Assembly (NCBI GenBank): GCA_008508345.1
Contig: QNGE01003631.1
Coordinates: 1 to 64,000 of the forward strand
Direction of reading: 5' to 3'
DNA length: 64,000 bases
From: Paragonimus westermani
Taxonomy: Eukaryota; Platyhelminthes; Trematoda; Plagiorchiida; Troglotrematidae
Position 1 is the first letter of the stretch. Every line of letters starts with the position of its first letter. Below are positions 35,364 to 47,566 of this stretch, one piece after another. Below the pieces are notes generated by a model, which saw only the letters and a list, made by a program, of their open reading frames with translations, was not told the DNA's origin and made no database searches. The position numbers were made by a program, and so were the translations under genes.

Positions 35364-36444
35364 TGAAACCATACGTTGCTCACTTCAACATGAGTAAAAA
35401 AAATACCGTCAGACAATCGACGTATGATTCTTTTGACGTTAATCCACGTGCTTTTAAAGTTGTTACACAACTCAGTTTGAATCTTCACGATGAAAAGTTT
35501 CGTTATCGTCATCCTAACCAGCAATACATCAGTGGTTCACACTGATGTTTAGCTGACACATAATCATGGAAAAAATCAAACTCTATATAGGAAGGGAGAA
35601 GAAAAAAGGACAGGAGAAGAGGAGATCTAACCACAAAAATAGCTAACTCTATATTCACTTATTCAACCTCAAGGTGCTTACACCTGGAAGACAGACAATT
35701 GAGCTATAAATGGAAGCAAGACGTCATCAGCAGAAACGTCTGTAGGAATTTTTTACCGTCAACTCACAAAATTAATGTATAATCCGGAAGTTTGGAAGGA
35801 TTATTTAGCGGATCACCCTGTCAGAGGGAATTGCCGATTGCTTTGAACGGTTCGTTTACGACCAACTTTTTTATGCCTACGCAAAAATCAGTGATGCGTT
35901 GCTAAGTTTAATAGAATTCCATTATACGCCGATAAAAGTTTAGAGGATTGTACTGGGAATCATGTCGATAAGAGTATGTTTTTGTGAGTTGTCGGCAATT
36001 TTTTTCTAGTGTTACAGTTAAATGCGTGGAAACTAAGGATAGGTTATGCTTTCAAGCAATTTACTTGGAGTATATAATGTTTAAAAACCCAGCCTACAAT
36101 GAAAGTCGTTCGTTGAATGGAGCGGAATTAACGTCCCCAACCATGAGCAACAATTTTTAACGGCTTATTGTTCCATATATTTTTCTTCAGAAAGTCGTCT
36201 GCGAGCGCTCAGTTACAATATGGTCTAACTGACAGAGTTCTTTGCTTTACTCTGCGTAACTGTTAATCATAGAGAAGTATATATAGATTTCGCTTGAAAG
36301 ACAATGTACAACGCTCGGCTCTTCTAGTTTATTAATTTAATAAATATCGAGTGCATTTATGTATGGTAAAGCTCACAACCAGCAGTAAATTAGCCGACTC
36401 AGCTGAAATTTACAGCTGTCATTATTGAAACAGCTGGAAGAGGA

Positions 36445-36493
36445 CAACTGTTTGTTGAAACCGCAGCATGCGCTGTTCAACAAACAGTGGTTG
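36445..36493. repeat. inverted repeat, 12-bp perfect arms
   Basis: CTGTTTGTTGAA (36448-36459) is the exact reverse complement of TTCAACAAACAG (36476-36487). The 16-base loop contains the palindrome GCATGC. An outer CAA/TTG pair could extend the stem after a 3-base bulge. Confidence 0.8.
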
Positions 36494-37569
36494 AGTGAAT
36501 AAAATTCTCAAAATGAAGCTCACGCATCTTAAATAACAACTCTCTGATGTCTTCCCACTGTACGTGAAACTTATCTCTTCTTTTCATGAAGATAAATGCC
36601 ACAAATAATTTTGTAACCGGCCTAACGCATCTGGCCCATTTTATTTTAGCCACTTGTTCTGATGCCTTTGTTTTATTTACAGCATGCGATATTCCAACTT
36701 TGTCAGCAATAACAAATTCCTGTTATGAGCAACTAATATATTTCACATTTTACGGTGATCCTGCTGAAGGTAAATATAGCGAAGTAATAACTGATCATTG
36801 CATATCTACGTGTGACAGTGCAAATCGGACTATATTCCTTTTCTATTCTTTAGAAAGCTCTGTTCACAAGTATGTACACATAAGTCTATCCAAAATATTG
36901 CAAAGCTTAAATATATTTTGCCGTTTATTCCAAATGTGCTTGATAGTGTTTCATAATAAGTATTTTCTTCCATGCAGTGACCACTATTAATTCAATTATT
37001 TTTAGTCTATTTAACTTTATTGTAGATCCAAGGTAAGTAAACTGAATTTACCACTGTTCTGAATTCAAACCCAATTGTTACTTACTTGTTAACACACAAG
37101 CAATGTGTTATGTCTCTTGCTGCTGAGCTCGGCAAATAGTTCGTTATCCAGTATGACCTACTCGTCTTGATTCTTATTGCTTGCAGAACATACCAATGCC
37201 AAAACCATCAACCCGAGCTATGAACAACAACACCACTGTTCCCAACCATCAGAACCTGATTTTATCCAGGCATTTTGACTGACAGAAGGGAGGAAAAATT
37301 AGTGAGACCCGTGACAACATTTAGAACTGTCATGAACACATTGGCTTTTTACATTTATATGATCCCCACAACTCGGTATTCTACCACTTATTTGAACCTC
37401 ATACTTAAATATTGGTAAAAACATCTACGTGTATGGAAATCAAAGAGGTAGCCATAACAATAATCTGGTTAGTTAACTTTCTGATATTCGCATTAAAATT
37501 TCTAACTCCCTTGTAGTATATCTGATTCAGTATATTAAGGTTAGAAAAAAAGTCAAATTCAAAATTATA

Positions 37570-37645
37570 CGCCGAACACTCACGCACTGATGATGTCACC
37601 TCGCTTGGTGATGAAACGTTTGCAACCTAAATGCCAAACTCGGCG
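37570..37645 (+). ncRNA. hammerhead ribozyme motif (PLE type)
   Basis: Both halves of the core are present. CTGATGA (37587-37593) is followed by stem II, GTCACC (37595-37600) with GGTGAT (37607-37612), six pairs ending in a G-U wobble, around TCGCTT. GAAAC (37613-37617) follows. Stem III (ACGT 37616-37619 with ACCT 37625-37628) has one mismatch that the copy at the window start does not have. Stem I has a distal 6-bp helix, CGCCGA (37570-37575) with TCGGCG (37640-37645), an internal loop, and a proximal GCA/TGC. An extra T before stem II is a deviation from the textbook fold. The repeat continues to about 37665. Similar motifs are known from PLE terminal regions; no PLE coding sequence lies next to this one. 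Confidence 0.6.
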
Positions 37646-37669
37646 AACATATCAATACCAAAAAGTCAT

Positions 37670-40600
37670 ATTGATTCTTCACTACTTAGTCTGTTTGATG
37701 AGGTGAGGTTATATATAGCCTCGAAGAATGCTCTATTTCTCTAACGCTACTGTGGCAAACCGGTGAGCGTTAAGCCGCTACGAAGCTCTCTTCAAATATT
37801 TTACACACTTGAAATAAATTCTAGCTGCATTCTGTTTGATCGGCTTCAACCAAATAATGCCACCTGTTGAAGACATCTCGAAAAACATGCAACGGAAGTT
37901 TCAGTTACTCAAACAAAAAGTATTTTGCCAAATATTTGAGGTCAGAGTTGTATGGTAGAAAAACTGAAGTTCTTAATATCCTGGAAAAGTTATCATTCAG
38001 CCGTAGGATTGCTTAGAAAACATCGGTCGAATTTGGTCACTTAGCCTTCTGCTTATTTTACCAAAAGTTTGAAAACCAAAGGAGCCTTTTAATTGGGACA
38101 ATGTTTGATAAATCATCGATATATAGCTACCTTTTTCGAAGAAGGATAACAGAGTGATATGCAAAATACGTCTGAAGAATCGGCGGTATAGGTTTATTGA
38201 CTGATTTAGATTATGATAAAAGATGACTTCTCTTATTAGCCATTTTTAAGGTAGGTATTTTCTTAAACTCGCTAGCTACATCTTCTTAGAATAAACAACC
38301 TCTATTAATCTTAACCTTAACCTGTTCATATCGTGACACTTAACAATACGTTACACATAAACGTAGATGTGATTTTGGCTTATTATTGATTTATGAATTG
38401 TTCCTGTTTACTGTCTCCTTGTGGCTAATTACGGGACTCTCAACAGACAAACTAATATCTTCAAATGTTGGGTGACTGGTCAAAGTAGTGATGGTGTACA
38501 CTGACGACATACATAAGAAATATTAATGAATCGTACACACCCAAAACTCTACCTTGTAAGAAATTCCATTGTTCGTTGGCTTGCTACCTAAAGAATGCAA
38601 TTAGTTTACGCACTGTTTTTCGTCGACAATGAACTCAACACTCTGAGAAAACCGTTAATTTTTCACCTGATATCAAAGCCATTTTTTACTTTGCATAACT
38701 GAAGTTTGAGTGATGTGTTACGTAAACTTGTGTGATCACATTACAAAACATTGATGAATAACACCGGAAGAAATAGTCGCTTGCGTAATAACTTATTAGT
38801 AATCCATCACGTTGAACGACTGTTTCAGAAACATCCAGTCTCTGATATTTTCCACGTCAATCTCGGTTGTTCCCAGTGAACCCACTTGTGGATTTGGCGA
38901 AAAACAAAATAATTTGGCTCTGAACGTACTGTGTTGTTTTATTGACCAGTACTACGTTGCGAGGGGTTAAAATGTATTGTTACATGAAATTTTCTTGATA
39001 CACCGCCTCGTCACACCGTCTAAGTAAGCTTATAATGCAGCTGAGGATTAATTTCTTAGCCGGACTTGTAAGTTACCATTGCCTTTTCTAAACAGAGCAG
39101 CCTAACGGCGTCAAATCATACAGTGTTTATTGAGTTTTGTGTGATTGCAGCAAAGACTACTTCAGCAGAACCGATAAGCGATCAAAATTCAGGACGATGG
39201 GACATTTTTTGAATCGCACAACCCAATTCCCTTGTCTTTGGATCACGCAAACGTTCAACTTCGTCTATCACCGGACACATAATGGCCGTCGGCTAGCAGT
39301 TCCATATCACACCGACATTCAAGATTAGAAAGCGGTACACCAATCCGCGCTTCCCACGTTTCACTGGAGTGGGCACCACTAGCCTTGTAAAGGCATTATT
39401 ATGTATACATGATGCGTAATATGTATGCCTTACATTCTTTTGGAACTGATAGTTTAGTACTGTCTTCCGCTCCACTTTTTGCTCCAGTTATTCACCACAC
39501 CTTACTAGCTTTACATGTAACCTTGGTCAATTTTGTTTGGCACTGGAGGAGCGTTATGAAAGGCTAGCATACATCAGAGTCCACTTTTACACTGCTATGT
39601 TCAAACCTAAAATTATTGCTTCTAAGTGATGGAGTTATGCAAAGAACCTGATGAGTGAATGCATAGAACTATCAGTCTGAAGTCCTGAGCAAAACATGTG
39701 ATTTATTCTTGATTGTGTTGACAGGAATTTTACAAAACATTTCATGCTCCATTGATATAGCAGTTTGCCATATATCATGAATTCACTTGCATTCATAACG
39801 CTCAATGCATGGGGCTTATTGTTCGTCTCCCAAATTGGCGCGTAACAGCGCCTCTAAATTAACTCATCAACCTGTAATAGAATTACCTTTAACAGCTCCA
39901 CCTATAAGTGAAAACTGTCTTCCAGTTTTGTTTCATATATGAAGTTATCTTTTAGGTAAAGTCGCAACATATCAAATTAAAGTTACCACACCGCTGTGGA
40001 CAACTCACTGTTTCCACTCGCTGCACATTGAACATTTAACACATTGGTTGTTTTGAATTGCACACTTTTTCATGGCGAAAAATTAACGCAATACAACTGA
40101 TTACGATGTTTAACCAATCGAGTTTGGGAGTTTATGAGCCGTTAACAGCCATTCTTAACCCACGACCCGAATGATTTTCCTTTCGCTTTTAGCTTTTCAC
40201 TGGTCATCCATGTTTCAGCATTTCTGGTGATTCAATCGGAAACTCAACGTAAACTTCCGTTGATCCCCCCAAGCAGTCAAAGAAGTGATATCACTATCGG
40301 ACCATCCGAATCATCAGTTAAATTTTGGGACGACGGCTATTTGTGGCCGATCGTATGCATGAGGTTACCGACCAAAACGTCTGATCGACTATTTCTTCAG
40401 GTGTTTAAAGATTCCTGAAGTCGGAGACTCATTAGATGGACTTTGGTATCGGTCAGGAATACGCCTGGGCAAACAAGCACTGAAGATAAACTCACATCAC
40501 AACTGTGGTTAGAAGTTTAGCTGAACGACTCGGTTGACAGATTTTCTGGTGGGGTTGAACTGTTTCTTCTCAGTTAACTCCTTAAAGTTTTATCTGGTAC

Positions 40601-43600
40601 CTTGAGTGCCCACTAGTCGTTTGACAAGTAAAATACTAAGGCATCTCCAAACCCTCCCGTTTTTTTGAACCTAAAATTCGAATGAAGAAATAACATTTTT
40701 TCACAGTGATGCTTGTTATTGCAGATCTGCGAAGCTCGGATATAATAATAACAGGTAAGAAACTATGGTAGAAAAACTTCTATTGAGAAAGATAGGACTA
40801 AATCATGTAGTCACCATGTGTCTATGAATTCATTCGTGTTGAGCGTACGTGGTGAATAAGCATCCGCTGTTCCGTGACTTAAATAGTTGCCCAAGCCGGG
40901 CAACTTAATAATTGCCGTCTACATGACGAGTGAATTTCTGTGACACTTATTTGTCAACCAAAGCTCATCACTCACTGTATTTATGTATTAAAATATATTA
41001 GGATAACATTTATTTTCTAGTGTTTTCAGAGTAACGGACTGATTAGCTACATCGTGTGTGCACGAAAGAAATGCACAGCTTGTTTTGTTAACGTGTTTCT
41101 TATAGTCGGTTGTGATGAATGTAGGGTTTGTGGAATGAACGTTATTTTCTAGCCATCCTTGATAAAAATGCACGTCTTAACAGATTCAGTGAATTCCATA
41201 AACATAATTGCGCGGGCCATGTTCTTTGAAGTCATTTAAGGGATGACTCCTGGACACTTGGTTTACTTGTCTGCCAATGACCTTCATCACGGCTGCACAC
41301 GACATAATCCTGTATACAGCCCGGAAAGAACCGTATTCAGAAGCTTTACAGTAGTAAGTTAAGAGAGTCCTTCTACACGGGGTTTGGTGAATGCAGTAAG
41401 TTGGTATGAAACATATCTACAACTAGCTCAATTTTTTGTGCCTAACAGCTTATATCCAAGCCGTGAGATTCAATTTCAATAGTTCACAAGGTCAGTAGGC
41501 TATAACAATTTCCACTCTGTTTTGGTTTGAAAGTGTTACTTTTGACACTTTTGTGTGGCCCTCTTGGAGATTGCCCAGTGATACAAGTGTATGCAATATC
41601 CTTATAGAAAGTCTCAGATGGAGGTGGCTAGTGATATCTGGTTTGAAGTCTGCTGTTTCGGTGTACATCAATCATGTAACAAGCTTAGGAAAAAAGTTAT
41701 ACTAATTGCAAAACAGAACTGATACGGGTTTGTCCAGAGTGTTGTGGGTTGACAAAAAGATGGCTGTATTAGAAAACTGGGAAAGAGAAACAAGAGTACG
41801 ATCTGAGTAAACAAGAGCTCGATAGAGTTCAGAACCAATTCAGATTTCAGGAGAAACAGTGGGCAAAATCGGGACATTAAAAAATTTTTTAGCGTGGTTT
41901 GGTCTGAATACGATCTGTTTACAACGAGGAATAATGACGCTGCGATCTGTGAATTCTCAAAGCACTGGCTGTCTTCCCACACTCGTGTAAGGAGACTTTT
42001 GCTGCTATAGTATTTAGAAAAACGCACATCCATCGCAAGCTTTCGGAAAAAAGAGGATTTGTAAGGTAAGTGGACGCGAGACTCGAAGTAGGTAGACAGT
42101 ACTGAAACCGAAACCGCTTCTAGTAGAGTCTTGACAAGAAACTGATGGAGAGAAGTTATAGTGTGTAGTGTACGTGACGTACAGATCGGATGAGGCGACA
42201 AAAGCATCACACCAAGTACACTAGACCCCAAATCGAGCTACATACTATACAAAGCACATAGAATAGACAGATACAAGCTATTCCCACCGAGTGATAAGAC
42301 CCCAAGACCCTCCAAATAGTAGTTGCAGCCAAAACGATGAAGGCAGATGCAATTTCAATTAGATGTTCACCCAACCGCTCAGTACCAAAATCGCTCCAGA
42401 TTGAAAGCCACAGAATAAACAGAAGCCAAGAAAAAAGAATACCGGAAAATCAACTGGAGATATATCGGGTCAATTGCGGCCAACATACACTGAGGAAACT
42501 GAGGCAGAACAAAACGAAACTAGAAAAAAGGATGAACTTCAAATGATGCTGGCATAAAAGGTGAGTATCCTCAATTTTGTTCGACATCTATTAACATAAT
42601 GATCACCTCTCATGTAGCACACTGTCCGTCGTGATATGCCGGTAGCCTTGCGTGTTCTGGCGGGCAATGAGTGAAATATTAAGAACAGCTATGTCACAAA
42701 ATAATTATCCAAAAAGCAAAGGTCTATCGACTTCACTTCGAAATCTGCATTATTCTTTTCAGAAAATTTAGTGACATTTTTTAACCCAACTCGTAAATTC
42801 GGACATCTCTAATTGCTAATCTGTCCGGCTGGCTGAGTTGGGTGTGATAAAAGTCCGGTGGTTTTGTTCTCCCCTAAGAGTACGGGAAAATTTAACCCAT
42901 GTTGTACATTCTCATGTGTCGTTTACAAAAAGGGCTTCCAAAACACTTTTCACTTCGTTCTATCTCAAAAATTCACGGAGATACGGAATTTCAAACACAC
43001 CCATAAGATTTGCATTATTATGGTTTACGTTTGAATACTGTACAAGTTGAGGAGGGTATATTAAGGTTATCCAGTACAAACTGGTAAATTTCTGTAGTAT
43101 TATTGAAATGCCTAGAAGAAATACTGTAAGACTGTTATGCTTCATTTCTGTTCTCTCTCGAATTTTCTCAGAGGCAGGCCGTTTCTTACTTACCGTTGCA
43201 CCTTTTCCTGTCTTCTAATTTTTCTTACTCTTCCTCTGCCTACTAACATTTTTGGCAGACCATATGAAAAAAAATCGGGTTGGCAGTGGATTGGGGGACA
43301 GAAGTGGTTGCGGAGGTGTCAAATAGATTATAACGTAAAAAGACAAAATATACTTTCCCTTAAATAAAATCATTTAGGGCGATTTGGGAAGCTCCGAAAT
43401 TGTCGAAAATGAAACTCATTTCAGTAAAATCACCGAAATTGGGAGGGTCAAAAAAGCGTTGCTCGCCAATGTTTTCCACTGTCCGCCGTTGCACGTACGG
43501 CCCAACACCATTTCGATGCTTGGACTTGTGTAAAAACGCACTAATAGCGTTGAATAAAATCAGGGCTACTCCTGTATCCCGAAATTTGGAGGTGTAATCG

Positions 43601-46430
43601 AGTAACCTGATTAAGCTAGTGAGCTTTTTGTGCTGCACTGCACACAAGGTGTAATTGTATCCAAAGTGTAGTTCATAGAAATGGGACAACCCCTGAAGTA
43701 GTACACCAGAGAGACCAACAGGAGCTAAGAGAATGCTAACGATATATCAACTAAGGTTACGGTATTTCAATAAATGTAAACTTATAAGCAACACTGAAGG
43801 GGTCGAGAAAGTGATTATAGGGGTCGCTGCAACGGTGTGGACTGCGATCTGGCTAACTGTGAAGAGTAAAATTGGTGGGTTAACCATTTACAAAATTCAA
43901 AGTGTAGGAGGCAGGTTTTTATTTGGTATAATATACTGGAGGAGTTCTTATGTACATATATCATAATAGGTATTGTTTGTGGGTCGTTTGAAAATGGCGT
44001 CTATTTGCTGCATGCAAATCGAAACTTGCGTGCTTTAACAGCTGAGGATTGTGAGCTGTCAGATGGTCTAGGTGAGGTTTTATCAAGCAGACGTCGATGC
44101 GTCGTACCAGATAATTAAACGCTTCAGAAATTGCCTTCAGTATGGATTGTCATTAAGGCCTGAAATTGTTTGGCAAATTCCTTGTTTTTACCTCATACTA
44201 GCATGCCAGTCAGTTCTTCCGTATGCATATACAAAAACCGACTTTTGGTGATCAGCGATCGTGTGGCTCCTCTAAGGATCCCGACTGCAGCCGTGTTTTA
44301 TTGTTCGTCTAACTTGGACGAATAATTCTGTGTACGCCTGCTATAGAAGGCCTGATGTGATCTCAGTGCCGCTTATTCAGCCGTGCAACTAAGTGCACGC
44401 CGCGAATGTTTGCTCCTCTCCCAATCACCCTACTATTATGCCATTCTTCAAAGTCGTTTGACCATGACCTTTTGATCGTTGCTTAACGCACTCGAAGTTC
44501 AAACGTACTTTTCACCTGGCGCGCTTTTGCATGTCACTGAGTGGGCTGGAGCTCATCTCGTGCTTCTCTTCTCTCTTCCCTTGGTTGCAGCCGTCGGTCC
44601 CAGATCAGGCTAGAACTAAGTGCCTATCATATTCATCAACATTGCTGGAAATATACGGTATGTTTCCAAACCCTAACGCGTTCTTTTAGTTCGATGTCTG
44701 ATGGAACGACTTTTCGACTGCTCTTCAGGGAATGCGTTTCGAATTAGTAGTGGATGACGGTCGAGCGTACACCCACTTGTCTAATAAGGACTAGATTTAA
44801 AGATCTTCATCAACCATCTACTCCAGATTTATTAACCGCGCCGTGCAGAAATGTTTTCGAAGACATGCAAAGATCGACAATGCTGCAACCACTCAATAAG
44901 AGTGACCATGTAACAATCACAATTGCAAATTAATTTGCCTAATACCAAATTCGTGAAGATATCTGAGAAACAAGCTATGTGAAGACAGAGAGACAGTTTA
45001 GTTGTTTGATTTAGCTTATTCTAGTGCTTGAAAATCAAACTACCTCGTACCATTCACTACGTTAATATTTTACTACATTAATGTGGTAATTACTTCGGAA
45101 GCCGAATCAAACATGGCAGCGACTTAAAAGCCTATAGCGCCAAGTGAACACAAGATTAACTCAGTATTTATTGCGCACTCTTCACGTGTAAAAATGGAAA
45201 TTGACGCTCACTGCCTCAGGCGTAAATCCCCACGGAATCAAAAAATTGGTTTAAAAGGTCCTCCTCGGGATACGACCTTTAATTGACCAATGGAAAGTCG
45301 ATGAGGGCAAAGTAGTGACACATTTTCAAAGTTCCGTTCCTCAGGGATTGAAATCACACAACAAAGCGCGATAAGGACGATGTGTCACGGCAAACGCAGT
45401 ATTCGACGTGTGACGGAGACATTGGATTAAAGCGAGCGCTGAAATTGAAAACGGGATAGGCAGAGTACATGTAAATAAAGAGCGCTCCAAGTCTTACAAT
45501 TTCGCAGCGTAGGAAAACTATACCCGTACGCCAATTAGCTATGTCACATCACATGTTTAACAGGGTCGTCGCTCAGACCACATACTTTTATTCTACTCAC
45601 ACCTATTCAAATGTGTGGTCGGCCTTTTTGATGGTCACGAACGTGGGGGCCAGTCAACTCTAATTCCATAGAAATCGGGTGATTAAATCTTTAGTCCCAT
45701 CAGACCTGTTTAATGACATGTAAACATTTCGTACCTTACATGTAACGACCCCATTTTTTTAATTTTTTTTATTGTGTCAAGGATATGCGCTTAAACGTTT
45801 GTTTGAACGAGTATGGTTACCCGCAAGTACTCTAAACAATCAAAAATACGCCTCTGCTGCGTGCTTGCTTGCTGATCCGCCGTATCAACCTTTCGTCTCG
45901 TTATTCGTCCGTTCTCACGTCGACTTCTCGTATCGGCAATGTACTCCCTGTTTACTCGTTGCGCTATTCGTAACAGGCCAGCTTTGGTCCGCTTGACCCC
46001 AAGCACGTTTCTTTCTCACAACTCTGTACATCAAAATTGAAATGATTAACCATACTGCCGGCTAACAAAATTTAAGAGTTAGTACAAGCCTGAACAGTCA
46101 TGAACGATCTACCAAACTATCAGCGCATACCTTGTCCTAGTAGGAATGGCGTGACAGCTAGGTTTGCACAGACAGTTTGTCCGTGCTCTATCAACTTCCA
46201 ACGTATAGGAGAGTAAACAAATTATTCTGAAATCCAACATCCGCCTGATTTTCTCGGTACTTCAGCGATGTATACACGAGTTTGGTGCTGCAAGCCCAAA
46301 TCATCTGGATCCAGTTAGTTTTTCTCTTCCGATATTCAACAGTTTCCTGTAGACCTGAAAACAAGGTGCATCACCTTCCTTGGAGGTTGCGGGAGGTACC
46401 AATAACAGAGTAAACGACAGATGCAGCAAT
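37670..46430. other. no recognised gene
   Basis: The longest featureless stretch. The longest frame (41668-42231 minus, 187 codons) is opposite a purine-rich strand and is explained by base composition. A possible exon at about 40220-40400 is listed as a finding. Confidence 0.4.
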
Positions 46431-46439
46431 GTATTGAGT

Positions 46440-46800
46440 AAGCAACATTCAACTAACATTTTCAAACGGTCCAAAGAAGAACGGCTGACAACCACTGACG
46501 GTGGGTCGTCCTGGTGGTTGCTGACTCTGTAAGAGAAGAGCTGTTGCCTAAGAGTGGTCTGAGGTCGAAGCATGTATAGCTTGTTGTCTTGACCCAATTT
46601 GAGTGTTATCATCTACTGGGGTGAAGAAATGCTGCACAAACTCTGCGTGAGTGAAAAGGTATTTTAGGATTATTACATTGTGAACTATTCGAAGCTCGTG
46701 GGGACAAAGTTCGAGAGGTTCAAGGTGAAACCCACAACAGAAATGCTGCAAACCACTGATCATTCTGATGACTACTCGCTGGACACGTTTAACGGTAGGT
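46440..46800 (-). mobile_element. CR1-like LINE, C-terminal fragment
   Basis: On the minus strand: KRVQRVVIRMISGLQHF (about 46795-46745) matches the VQRRATKMIPGL region at the end of CR1-type polyproteins. It is followed by LEPLELCPHELR and LFTHAEFVQHFFTPVDDNT (to about 46610). A frameshift near 46610 leads into KLYMLRPQTTLRQQLFSYRV and SLDRLKML (to about 46450), matching the C-terminus of the CR1-like element at 47.3-49.5 kb (LRPRTFLKRQFLSYRVVNF). It is therefore a 5'-truncated copy of a related element, oriented head to head with it. No 3' octamer tail was found. Confidence 0.7.
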
Positions 46801-47566
46801 ATTTCTCACTTCAGGCCGATAAACGACTTCATTAGCACTTGTTTGCACCCCTCTGCATGGATAAAGGCGAGTCTGACTATTTTTGGTCAACGTTTTCACC
46901 AGCTGCAGACTTCATCGACAGCTGCCGGTGGAATCACCCATTTTTAACCTCGTCACTACCTAACTTCCAGAATGCCTATTGCCAACCCCCATGTGGCTGA
47001 ATGACAAAGTAATAGTGACCCAGGGTGTCTGCACCATCGTTGGAAGTTATGTGCCTCGTTGGTCACTGTTGTCAGCAACTATGTATCGTGTTAAAAACAA
47101 ACCCCGGTTTGCAAAACACAATTAACGTCCTGTGGTGTCAATCGATTTCACTCCGTTATACCGTTGCAGCCACGATTTGCTTAGTGAACGTGAAACTGAA
47201 TAAGTGTGCTTCTGAACATAGCTGGCCGACATTTTCACTAGCATTAGACCACGCTTATGCATATCAATATGTTTCAAGACGTTTTACATTTTCAGTAGTT
47301 CATTTCCAGTCAGCCGTCCGTGGACCGGAACTACCACACGTTTCACAGCGCAATTCAGAAAGCAGACGACTTATTTATACCGCGCAATCTGTGCATTTTC
47401 TCTTATCGGCCATCTCTGCAGCACAGGATGTATCTTCTTCTCGATAACCGTTGCCATTTATTCACAAAAAATAAGCTCATAGGGAACTCAGTGGACCTAA
47501 GTGCGTTCCACATTGTCTGAAACAGGTACAGGCGGGAAATCCGCGAAGACACCAACACTTGTACAA

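Larger units (their letters stand above)
34235..37560. other. no recognised gene
   Basis: AT-rich. It holds an AT palindrome at 35346-35363 and a hairpin at 36445-36493. A 134-codon frame at 36586-36990 has no recognised motif and starts inside AT-rich sequence. Confidence 0.4.

Noticed and set aside
41668..42231. The longest unexplained ORF (187 codons, minus strand)
   Set aside because: The plus strand here is purine-rich, so the minus reading is pyrimidine-rich and lacks stop codons by composition. The product is dominated by L, S and F with no domain motif.
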